Positions 57,101 to 64,000 of a stretch of 64,000 nucleotides of DNA are shown here, piece after piece. A program made the position numbers and the translations under genes. The notes beneath the pieces were generated by a model. That model worked only from the letters and a program-made list of their open reading frames with translations. It ran no database searches and was not told the origin of the DNA. The DNA lies in assembly GCF_032118995.1 (NCBI RefSeq), contig NC_092668.1, positions 13,619,501 to 13,683,500 on the forward strand, written 5' to 3'. Numbering within the stretch: position 1 is the stretch's first letter; each line of letters begins with the position of its first letter. Source of the stretch: Asterias amurensis. Taxonomy: Eukaryota; Echinodermata; Asteroidea; Forcipulatida; Asteriidae.

Positions 57101-60100
57101 GCACGCTCGTTAGAGCGTGCCATGATTACGTAAGGTTTCCTTTCACATTCTCCCTTAAAACGGGGCGTTTTCAGCTTAGCAATCACTCTCGGTAGAGCAA
57201 CTTACCTCGCTTCCCACCGCAACCCGCCCTATCAAAAAAAAAAAAAAAAAAAAAAAAAATGCTCGGAGAAAGGATAGCGCGACCTACGTCCAACATCCTG
57301 GTCGCGTCCACGGTTCCTCCACAAGTTGGGGGTTTTACGTGGCCACTGAGCGCTGATAACTCAGCCTGGTGTTGGACGCCGAGCTTTTGTTGCACGTTTT
57401 TCAGTAGCAACACCAAATTAAGTGCATATTACACGCACTTGCTTCTATATATTCTGAAACGACAGATAATTTTCCTTATCTCCGAATTTTTGCAGACCGG
57501 CTAATTTAGCCATGAATTAGCAATTATTGCATATACATATATATAGCTTTTAGGCTATGGTACGGAGCACAACTTTTGCTGCTCTCTTTTTACTTTGTCT
57601 GTTTCAGATAGATGGTTGGCACTCTCTCATTCAGCAACTGACCCGGAACTAAAGCAACTTGCCCTTGGAGCCCTACCAAAACTATTAATGTCATCAAGAG
57701 CACACTCAACAACGATAAAATACAGCAATAGTTGGAAACGATGGGAATCATGGGCTTCATCCAAGACCGGCGTCAAATCATTTCCCGTCAACCCAACAGA
57801 TTTCGCCCTATATTTGTCTTCATTTTATTCATCCGGTCATAAAACGGCAGCAGATTCTGCAGCAGCTGCTGTTGCCTGGGCACATAGCTTGGCTGGATTA
57901 CCGTCACCTACAAACGATCCATTGGTCAAAACAACCATACAAGGCTACAAGAGACTCACAGCCTCTACCCCAAATCGGAAGGAACCGGTAACACCTGAAA
58001 TCATGGCAAAACTTTATAATGCTCACGGTCAACCTAGTGCAGCATTAGGCGATTTACGCATCCTATTCGTATGCTTTGTCTGTTACGCAGGTTTCCTTCG
58101 TTTCAACGACATCAGTAATGTAAGACGAACGGACTGTAGTATACTCAGTGACAGTCTCGTCATACATTTATGCAAGTCAAAAACTGATCAATACCGCCAG
58201 GGCAATAATATAACAATTGCAAGAACATTTCAGCCAACCTGTCCAGTTGTAATCACAGAACGATATTTCCAAGCAATGGGCGATCCTGACACTTCTCCTC
58301 TACCGGTACTTCGCAGAATGACACGTTCCAAAACCGGTCTCGTTCCTACTACTCATGGGTTAAGCTACACCAGAACCAGAGAGATTGTACTAGAAGCCCT
58401 CCGACCATTCGTTCCAGATATTCACAAGTTCGGACTCCATAGCCTGAGGTCAGGCGGTGCATCCGCAGCTTCAAAGGCCCTACTCCCATCTCACTTAATA
58501 TCCATGCACGGAAGATGGAAAACCGGAAAGGCCAGAAATGCATACATAAAAACTGATCCGCAAACACGTTTGCTCCCCTCATCTGTACTTGGAATTTGAA
58601 ATTGAATTTAATGAGATTATGTGAATAATTGGCTAGTTAAGCCGACGAGAATAATGATGAAATTTAAATTAAATGAGTTGAATTAAGTATGTGAATGTGA
58701 ATGCGAGGCGAGCAGCTCCGCCATTACAATGTTCACCAAAACATTACGTTTGTGTTGTTTTTCTTTGTCTATTCTTTAACTTTACATGAGGTAAATTTAG
58801 AAAAGAAAATAATTTTCTAACGTAAGAATGGAGTAAGAAAGTGTAGTTTCCCTTTGACTTGTGTATGGTTGTGTAGTTTCCCATTGACTGGTGGTTGTGT
58901 CAATTCCCATTGACTTGTGTATGGTTGTGTAGTTTCCCATTGACTTGTGTATGGTTGTGTAGTTTCCTATTGACTTGTGTATGGTTGTGTAGTTTCCCAT
59001 TGACTGGTGTATTGTTGTGTAGTTTATAGTTGTGTAGTTTCCCATTGACTTGTGTATGATTGTGTAGTTTCCCATTGATTTGTGTATGGTTGTGTAGTTT
59101 CCCTTTGACTTGTGTATGGTTGTGTAGTTTCCCATTGACTGGTGGTTGTGTCAGTTCCCATTGACTTGTGTATGGTTGTGTAGTTTCCCATTGACTTGGG
59201 TATGGTTGTGTCAGTTCCCATTGACTTGTGTATGGTTGTAAAGTGTCCCATTGACTTGTGTATGGTTGTGTAGTTTCCATTGACTTGTGTATGGTTGTGT
59301 AGTTTCCCATTGACATGTGTATGATTGTGTAGTTTCCCACTGACTTGTGTATGGTTGTGTAGTTTCCCATTGACTTGTGTATGGTTGTGTAGTTTCCCAT
59401 TGACTTGTGTATGGTTGTGTAGTTTCCCATTGACGTGTGTATAGTTGTGTAGTTTCCCATTGACTTGTGTATGGTTGTGGAGTTTCCATTGACTTGTGTA
59501 TGGTTGTGTAGTTTCCCATTGACATGTGTATGATTGTGTAGTTTCCCCTTGACTTGGGTATGGTTGTGTCAGTTCCCATTGACTTGTGTATGGTTGTAAA
59601 GTGTCCCATTGACTTGTGTATGGTTGTGTAGTTTCCATTGACTTGTGTATGGTTGTGTAGTTTCCCATTGACATGTGTATGATTGTGTAGTTTCCCACTG
59701 ACTTGTGTATGGTTGTGTAGTTTCCCATTGACTTGTGTATGGTTGTGTAGTTTCCCATTGACTTGTGTATGGTTGTGTAGTTTCCCATTGACGTGTGTAT
59801 AGTTGTGTAGTTTCCCATTGACTTGTGTATGATTGTGTAGTTTCCCATTGACTTGTGTATGGTTGTGTAGTTTCCCATTGACTTGTGTATGGTTGTGTAG
59901 TTTCCTATTGACTTGTGTATGGTTGTGTAGTTTCCCATTGACTTGTGTATTGTTGTGTAGTTTCCCATTGACGTGTGTATAGTTGTGTAGTTTCCCATTG
60001 ACTTGTGTATGATTGTGTAGTTTCCCATTGACTTGTGTATGGTTGTGTAGTTTCCCATTGACTTGTGTATGGTTGTGGAGTTTCCCATTGACTTGTGTAT

Positions 60101-63100
60101 GGTTGTGTACATGTAGTTTCCCAATGACTTGGGTATGGTTGTGTCAGTTCCCATTGACTTGTGTATGGTTGTGTAGTTTCCCATTGACTTGGGTATGGTT
60201 GTGTCAGTTCCCATTGACTTGTGTATGGTTGTAAAGTGTCCCATTGACTTGTGTATGGTTGTGTAGTTTCCCATTGACTTGTGTATGGTTGTGTAGTTTC
60301 CCATTGACTTGTGTATGGTTGTGTAGTTTCCCATTGACTTGTGTATGGTTGTGTAGTTTCCCGTTGACTTGTGTATGGTTGTGTAGTTTCCCATTGCAGA
60401 ACGTTGTGATTGACATCGCAGCGAGAGTTTATAGGTCAACCAACAACCAATGAGACCGGGTTGTTAGTAAACATTAGCATTATGAGCTCCGCCCTAAATT
60501 TGGGCAGTTACAGAACCATCAAGGCGCTACTTTAGAAATACTCATGTACCGTACGTGTACCATATAGATGGTAATGTGTATATACAGTAGGTATAGGAGT
60601 GTACATACGCTGTACACGTATTATATGCACTGTGTTATGTATGGGGTGCGCTGGCGGAATTCAGTGATTGGGACTGGGATCGCGGCTGGCTGTAGCGCCT
60701 TCATTAAGGCTACTAGGAGTTAAATTTGTTTGACAAAACTATTGAAACACACAACCCCTCCGTTTTATAGTGATTGTGATGATTTCTTTATTCTTGATTT
60801 CATAACTGGCACGTCAACAAAACTTTTTGAAAAAACGAGAAAAAAACTCCCTCCCTCCCCCATTCGCAAAAGAAAAAGGACGATCAACAATTTTTTTTTG
60901 TAATGTGCATGTTATTTATAGATTTACATTGAATATCTTTATGGTATTGAAAACAAAATAAACCTCATTCAGCAACCACTGTCATTACCTTTCTTGCAGG
61001 TTGCACAGGCCCCGATGCATCCTTGAAGAGCTTGCAAAAGTTCATCTTCATCATGGTAAAGATGCTTGCGTTTTACTTCAACCCAAATACGATCCACCTA
61101 AAAAAGTAAAGGTCATTAAACAATTTTTTTATGAGATATAGCGTAACATCACAGGCTGTCGACCCAAATAAACTTTCACCAGGGGAACAATGCCATCTAC
61201 TCCTGAAGCCCCATCACACTATAGAAGGATGTAGTCATAGGTATCATCCACTATCATCGAACCAGGAACACTGGGGCGACCCCTTCTCTTAACGACAAGT
61301 GCACTACCTCCGATCTGAAGGATGCATTAAAAATGGTGAAGTGTCTTGCTTGAGGACACAAGTGTCACGACTGGGACTCGAATCCACACTCTGCTGAACA
61401 GAAACATCCGGCACAATTTCAAAAAGCTGTTAAGCAGAAAATACTGCCTGGCAAATTTCTTTGCTAAGCAAGAAATTAGTGGGTTACCAGTCTCAGCATT
61501 GGTAACTGTATGGTATTCTGGCTGGAAAGTTTGTTTTGCTAAGCAAGATTATTTTGTGCTCAGAGCTAAAGTAAATATTATATCAAACCGACTTCCTACC
61601 TGTTCTTGTCTGTGCTTGGCCGTCTCTCGACAAAATGCAGTGTTGTCTTGAGGGACACACTCGTTGCTGATTGCGGGGGCCCTAGTTGTCGTCGCTACAT
61701 GGCTAAAGTCAGGGCTCTGTTTCTTTGGTTTTACCGATCGCAAACAAGCATCAGTCGGATTAAGCGGATCTACATCGCGACCCTCTGTGAAGTAAGAGAA
61801 TCAAATATTTGTAGGACTAAGGATGAAATTGTAGAATCCACTGAGAAATTACAAGAACTGGGCCTGAGAGAACTGGGCCTGATTGAGTTTTGTTATTAAA
61901 AATAGTAAATATATCAAGAGTTCAGTGGGAACAATACATTTCTTCAAAGATTGCGCCCAACATTATTATTATTATTGCGAGCAGCAGCATGGCAGTGACT
62001 TTGTTCTTTGGTCGGTACGTTCATCAAGCTTGTTAAAACTACACAAAATGTATTTAAAGAAAAATTATAACAAGTAGAATTACCCTGGACAAAATAAAGG
62101 GTTGAATCCAAGCTTTCTGTGGTGTGCGAATGTGTGTTTCATATTTGAGTGGTCAAACAGCGTTGGCACCTAGGGTTGTTTATGTCAAAAAAATTCAGTA
62201 TCGGGAGGATTACCCCCAAAGTGTCCAGCCCTAATACTTTATCGGGTCTGGTTCAACAGGATTGAGGGTTCATTTGACTTCATCTTACCTACAGCTCGTA
62301 GTAACCAACGCGCCTGCTCTTTCTTGAAATCTTCCTTAGTCTCACCGGGTCCCAGTAGGCTAGACCTCTCTACCCAGGCGTGGAACGTCTTCCGCATGTC
62401 AATGAACACAGAGTCTTCATATAAACCTTCAAGAAAACCGCAGAAAAAATTCTTAAACTGTAACTAATTTTTTGGTGAAGTTTGTGGTAGAACCATGTTT
62501 AAATATCTTCGGAGGTAGTGTAGGTTCTGAAAAGAATCACTGGTTAACTACTCAACAGTTCGATTAGTATGCTCTGATCGTCTTCAACAATCCTTTTTTG
62601 CCAACGCCAAATCTCCCTAGACCTGAACCCGAGAACATAGAATCCTTCAACCAAAACTAAGGAATGTCCATGGAAATATTCTGAAATGTTTGCTTTTTTG
62701 GCCAACCCCCCTATTTCCCGCAACCCCATGATCATTCAGTCCTCACACAAACCCTGAAGAATGTAACAGGACAATTCTTTAAAAATGTAACTCAAAACAT
62801 CTAAAGGGAAATCACATTCCATTAACAAACCCTAAAATAGAGTGTCATGTCCGAGTGGTTAAGAGCATCAAATTCAAGTTCTGGTGCTGATTCACCTGAG
62901 TGTGGGTTCGAATCCAGGTCGTGACACTTGTGTCCTTGAGCAAGATACTCGACTATAATTGCTTCTCTTCGAGGGTAGAGGTTGATATTGTGTATAAAAA
63001 AGCCACAAGCGCCTTACAGGCAGCTCAGGGCTGTATACTCCCACGGGAGCTGAGAAACATTACAGGGATGTTATTGGCCCCATGACCAGGGCACTAATGT

Positions 63101-63481
63101 AAAGAGCATTGATACGGTTATTGTGAAATGCGCTATATAAGAATTTGTTATTATTATTATTATTATTAAAATCAGATAAAAACCTGCCTAATCATACGAA
63201 AAAACAGAGCGTCTAATGTCATGAATGTACTGCCCTCTGCAGCCGCTTCTACTTACCAACTCCAATATTGAATCCCGACTTAATGAACCGAGGGCCGCAG
63301 TGAAGAAGTGCTTGTCTCATCAAACGCTCCGGATGGTGTGTCGATTCGTCCGAATTCATTGGGTCATAGGTCAACTCCATGGACTGGCCCAAGATGGGGG
63401 AGCTAAACCGTGGGTCTAGGAAGTTGATGTTGTCGTGCTCTTTGTTGGTCATGAAAGCGTTCAGAACATTAACCTTAACAT
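51181..63481 (-). CDS. Unidentified conserved-looking protein, last eight coding exons (5' end beyond window)
   Basis: Exons, 5' to 3' on minus: 63481-63257, 62426-62289, 61784-61600, 61097-60989, 53046-52873, 52310-52120, 51690-51513 and 51281-51181 (TAA 51183-51181). All are GT-AG with agreeing phases, giving 433 codons including stop; the first exon begins in mid-codon, so more lies to the right. I do not recognise the family. Features: FNIGVGLYEDSVFIDMRKTF; a Cys cluster GCIGACATCKKG; HWVPFGFLEQQDQTNFYVR followed by IPACRNHCIDKTP; a likely beta-rich domain (VVTVWVHDVAELD, then VKVYATPLN); and a charged end, RWIVDHPLI. The CxxxC/H arrangement could bind metal. No signal peptide or membrane segment is seen in this part. 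The 7.9-kb intron between 53046 and 60989 holds the satellite array and retrotransposon. Gene structure well supported, function unknown. Confidence 0.8.
53702..53771. repeat. 30-bp satellite array 2, left stub (about 2-3 monomers)
   Basis: Degenerate monomers with GTGTATGGTTGTGTA and TTCCCATTGACTTGTGT lead directly into the retrotransposon. They continue after it at 58843, so the element split one array. Confidence 0.9.
53772..53915 (+). repeat. Split direct repeat A1
   Basis: It is identical to A2 (57068-57211). Starts TAATTTTCTTTTCG, ends CTTACCTCGCT. It contains a perfect 8-bp hairpin, GCACGCTCGTTAGAGCGTGC (53804-53823), a possible structure for recombinase or RNA function. Confidence 0.93.
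53979..54644 (+). CDS. Gag-like protein of the retrotransposon (221 aa)
   Basis: It starts at ATG 53979 (AGAAGATGAA context), 63 bases after A1. The N-terminal two thirds are helical and charged, with a Lys-rich stretch KRLKKAEKSAASKKAELKK. This is followed by a Pro/Ser/Arg-rich linker and a zinc knuckle CFQCGITGHVRTSC (C-x2-C-x4-H-x4-C, residues about 182-195), the nucleic-acid-binding signature of gag. The end overlaps the RT frame by 206 bases in a different frame, so RT may need frameshifting, re-initiation or splicing. Role (RNA packaging) is inferred from family position. Confidence 0.85.
   Translation: MNPEASNEDILLAIQTLSSSIDTKVESAIKKQRTSAEIEYEFKSIGNKVQFRHTEKLNALVESAIASIKVGDLNSGLGLLSSVIELNKQRQKLIKVADRSTQGWATVKEYITDELADDSGDEKRLKKAEKSAASKKAELKKSKVKPTRPSQFSHGAPSRAPYSFRPFAPSHFSSPYRPESRTCFQCGITGHVRTSCPSLRALRQPRRLQTPATGLSDTSGH
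54439..56646 (+). CDS. Reverse transcriptase / RNase H of the retrotransposon (735-codon frame)
   Basis: RT motifs in order: LRLVLDLRHPNHF, FSFDLESGYHHVEIF (first catalytic Asp), ALPFGLSSACHLF, and FMYIDDGLI with the YIDD box, then YLGLIID. RNase H follows: IYSDASDVGYGGY (Asp), TWRELAAVL (Glu), WCTDNSN (Asp), EWLPRNENKLAD (Asp). The C-terminal region with DRFASPHNAKLPRFNARFWC and VIPKWTTSAFWPF matches the DIRS/Ngaro-type extension. The first ATG in frame overlaps gag, and true homology starts around residue 80. A donor G|GTAAGA at 56521/56522 would splice out the last about 40 codons and join the recombinase frame; unspliced, the ORF ends in unrelated sequence at 56646. Confidence 0.92.
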   Translation: MEPHLVLLILFVLSPPVISAAHTDQRVAPASSAALLDTSGPVALPYVHYDNHEDCKLQPPDSQTHPAIRNWESAEGDLPGHMPTGVKGKLKPCISFWRNVLKASPFVLDVIETGYKIPFYLEPPPIVLKNNKSSLNHAQFVETAISELITKRCIVALDSPPYCCNPLTVAEGKKLRLVLDLRHPNHFIWKSKFKYEDLAHIAPALDSNQVYFSFDLESGYHHVEIFPPHQNTWVFSWHHCDNHVRYYMFTALPFGLSSACHLFTKLTRPLVYFWRSQGIISFMYIDDGLIISSDHASAQSSKNIVRNTINNSGFVPSKTKCIWEPTEEIQYLGLIIDSRNLLFRIPQKKLYKLLSTISAIFTAHKANNCVPVKQLACFTGQVISMSLALGPIARLMTRDSYRSIESSDSWNQSIKLRNDTVAELEFWAQNIVSLNGFSIRLRLVPSMTIYSDASDVGYGGYVENQPNLKIQGNWSQSEKRKSSTWRELAAVLNLLLELQHVVSHKTIKWCTDNSNVPKIITRGSVKPDLHNIALSIYTLSKKHDFILIPEWLPRNENKLADKISKSKDFDDWAIDSVSFNLIDNLWGPHSIDRFASPHNAKLPRFNARFWCKAVCGVDAFCQSWTSENNYFCPPVSLIIQVIKRIVAVKATGTLVIPKWTTSAFWPFVCPDGIHLDYSIVDWKVLQTSFSPSSLGKSTVFRNNPNFFMLSFEIRFFTIVQIFEHGVLSFSSRHLP
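56926..57067 (+). repeat. Split direct repeat B1
   Basis: It is identical to B2 (58701-58842). Starts ATGCGAGGCGAGCAGCTCCG, ends GAGTAAGAAAGT, and abuts A2 with no spacer. Confidence 0.93.
57068..57211 (+). repeat. Split direct repeat A2
   Basis: It is identical to A1, including the 8-bp hairpin at 57100-57119. The junction AAGAAAGT|TAATTTTC (57067/57068) is the sequence expected at the circle junction of the element. Confidence 0.93.
57608..58599 (+). CDS. Tyrosine recombinase of the retrotransposon (about 330 aa)
   Basis: The frame is open from 57595, but the only upstream start-like codon is TTG and the first ATG is about 31 codons in. Translation from the splice acceptor at 57607/57608 is more likely. 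Catalytic set of the family: Arg in GFLRFNDIS, Lys in CKSKTDQ, His-x2-Arg in GLHSLRSGGAS, His/Trp in MHGRWKTGKA, and the nucleophile Tyr in NAYIK. All are present. The N-terminal part (TIKYSNSWKRWESW) is the usual core-binding helical domain. It cuts and joins DNA through a 3' phosphotyrosine, integrating a circular cDNA. Stop 58597-58599, 101 bases before B2. No lesion seen. Confidence 0.92.
58701..58842 (+). repeat. Split direct repeat B2 (right end of element)
   Basis: It is identical to B1 and ends AAGAAAGT, immediately followed by satellite sequence GTAGTTTCCC. Confidence 0.93.
58843..60397. repeat. 30-bp satellite array 2, main part (about 52 monomers)
   Basis: Monomers contain TTCCCATTGACTTGTGTATG and GTTGTGTAG, the reverse complement of array 1. 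Variants AAAGTGTCCC (59237, 59596, 60231) and GTCAGTTCCC recur. A block of about 359 bases (12 monomers) repeats from about 59196 to 59555, which is higher-order structure. Long ORFs on both strands are artefacts of the period. The array lies in an intron. Confidence 0.95.
61190..61400 (-). repeat. tRNA-derived SINE, minus strand
   Basis: Minus-strand TCTGTTCAGCAGAGTGTGG, B-box GATTCGAGTCCC, then CACTTGTGTCCTCAAGCAAG and a degraded body. It lies just 5' of exon 60989-61097. Confidence 0.55.
61410..61570. repeat. Partial GGGCCCAATTTCATAGAGC-family MITE
   Basis: GGCACAATTTCAAAAAGCTG and TTAAGCAGAAAATACTGCC at the left, TTTGCTAAGCAAG motifs inside. The right end is not clear. Confidence 0.5.
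62836..63168 (+). repeat. Full-length tRNA-derived SINE with TTA tail
   Basis: Head: GTCCGAGTGGTTAAGAGC A box and GTGGGTTCGAATCCAGG B box (tRNA-Leu/Ser-like). Body: GACACTTGTGTCCTTGAGCA ... GCGCTATATAAGAATTTG. Tail: (TTA)n at about 63150-63168. The most complete copy in the window. Confidence 0.8.
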
Positions 63482-63555
63482 CTGATGAAGAAAAACCAAA
63501 ACAAACCAAAATGAACTTGAGATTATCGGTCAACTGTGACAAAAAGAGAGTTCCC

Positions 63556-63620
63556 CTAACCACTGTCCGGCGATTAGACTGCATGACTTGCAATCACAAG
63601 GTTGTGGGTCTGAATCCAAA
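63556..63620 (+). repeat. tRNA-like SINE head
   Basis: TCCGGCGATTAGACTGCATG, GACTTGCAATCACAAGG and GTGGGTCTGAATCC match the pair at 12412-12613, in the opposite orientation. Confidence 0.5.
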
Positions 63621-63784
63621 CAAACAAAATTTAAACGAAGTGGAGCTTATGAGACCTGTGACCTTTTTATGCCTTGGATTTCGTTCTTGAAGGGGTTAAG
63701 AAAATTTTCTTTTAAGGGGCAGTCACTTCTTTAAGAAAAATAAAATTTGTATAAGAACTTTGCAAAGAGCACCAAAGCAAAAGA

Positions 63785-64000
63785 ACAGGACCCAATTTCA
63801 TATAGCATGTAAGCACGAAAATTTGCTTAGCATGAAATTTCTTTCTTAATAAAAACAGGATTACCAACCAAATTTCTACGTAATTTTCAGGATAAGCAAA
63901 CAACAGCTGAATACCAGTATCAAGCAATATGCAACAAATGGAAATTTGGTTGGTAATCCTGTTTTTATTAAGGAAGAAGTTTCATGCTAAGCAAATTTTT
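63785..64000. mobile_element. Foldback MITE running off the right edge
   Basis: GACCCAATTTCATATAGCAT starts a GGGCCCAATTTC-family end. Internally AAATTTGCTTAGCATGAAAT (about 63820) is opposed by TTTCATGCTAAGCAAATTTT at the edge, and AACAGGATTACCAACCAAAT by its inverse, giving a hairpin of about 180 bases. Confidence 0.7.

Larger units (their letters stand above)
56522..57607 (+). other. Predicted spliceosomal intron holding B1-A2
   Basis: Donor TTGG|GTAAGAGC at 56521/56522; acceptor after a long pyrimidine tract, CTTTGTCTGTTTCAG, at 57607. Joining makes a Gly/Asp junction codon (G + AT = GAT) and carries the RT/RNase H frame straight into the recombinase frame. The 1086-base intron includes the whole B1-A2 block (56926-57211), an A-run (about 57236-57259) and inverted CGTCCAACATCC/GGTGTTGGACG sequence. 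Confidence 0.7.
53772..58842 (+). mobile_element. Tyrosine-recombinase retrotransposon (Ngaro/PAT-like, DIRS order), 5071 bp, apparently complete
   Basis: Structure: A1 (53772-53915), gag-like ORF, RT/RNase H ORF, B1 (56926-57067) abutting A2 (57068-57211), tyrosine recombinase ORF, B2 (58701-58842). A1 and A2 are identical over 144 bases, B1 and B2 over 142, which suggests a young copy. There is no LTR, integrase or target duplication. Split direct repeats and a tyrosine recombinase define the Ngaro/PAT group; these are thought to integrate as a circle whose junction is remade from B1-A2. All three frames are open. It sits in a satellite array inside an intron of the minus-strand gene, in the opposite orientation to that gene. 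The recombinase lies between A2 and B2. Confidence 0.92.

Noticed and set aside
57259-57504. 81-codon ORF between A2 and the recombinase
   Set aside because: It falls in the predicted intron, starts in an A-run and overlaps inverted sequence; no domain.
53772-58842. Two separate elements (RT element plus recombinase element) side by side
   Set aside because: A1/A2 and B1/B2 are identical, B1 abuts A2 without flank, and both outer edges fit one insertion; one split-repeat element explains all of it.
53772-58842. LTR retrotransposon or endogenous retrovirus
   Set aside because: No LTRs, protease, DDE integrase or envelope; the integrase role is taken by a tyrosine recombinase.
59024-60439. 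471-codon minus-strand ORF in satellite array 2
   Set aside because: Same artefact as array 1; it lies in an intron of the minus-strand gene and changes repeat frame midway.
62836-62925. tRNA-Leu/Ser gene
   Set aside because: It is the head of a complete SINE with body and TTA tail.

Overview
This window is eukaryotic nuclear DNA, almost certainly from an echinoderm (sea-star-like; phylum inferred, species not determined). It shows intron-rich genes with GT-AG junctions and AT-rich non-coding DNA. It also carries many foldback and tRNA-derived repeats of the kind common in echinoderm genomes, for example ends reading GGGCCCAATTTCATAGAGCT. I see no prokaryotic features, CRISPR array or operon.
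Layout. (1) 1-13698, plus strand: the last nine coding exons of a giant ankyrin, an acidic TPEI-motif-rich giant exon followed by small exons and the conserved C-terminal tail; the gene starts left of the window. (2) 13.7-23.9 kb: 3' UTR and intergenic DNA with a 2-kb array of a 30-bp satellite and a LINE 3' fragment. (3) 23.9-31 kb, plus: a POLR1H (RNA polymerase I subunit RPA12) locus. Its C-terminal zinc-ribbon exons are intact, its N-terminal half looks broken, and its last exon is tandemly repeated five times. (4) 31-43.3 kb: repeats, including a 3.2-kb element with long inverted ends, plus a possible spliced non-coding transcript and promoter-like DNA near 39.6-40.7 kb. (5) 43393-49173, minus: a complete 12-exon DCTN4 (dynactin p62) gene, 459 codons plus stop. 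(6) 51181-63481, minus: at least eight exons of a conserved-looking gene I cannot name, running off the right edge. Its 7.9-kb intron holds a second 30-bp satellite array, in the opposite orientation to the first, and inside that array an apparently young tyrosine-recombinase retrotransposon (Ngaro/PAT-like, 53772-58842).
The most interesting parts are the retrotransposon and the POLR1H locus. The retrotransposon has identical split direct repeats (A1, B1-A2, B2). Its internal B1-A2 block lies inside what looks like a spliceosomal intron joining RT/RNase H to the recombinase in frame, and its two insertion boundaries plus the B1-A2 junction preserve the crossover that placed it in the satellite. 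At POLR1H, the terminal exon is serially duplicated and all five copies keep an open frame after the stop codon. The host genes here are functionally unrelated (membrane-cytoskeleton adaptor, Pol I subunit, dynein adaptor); the window reads as ordinary gene neighbours separated by repeat-rich DNA.
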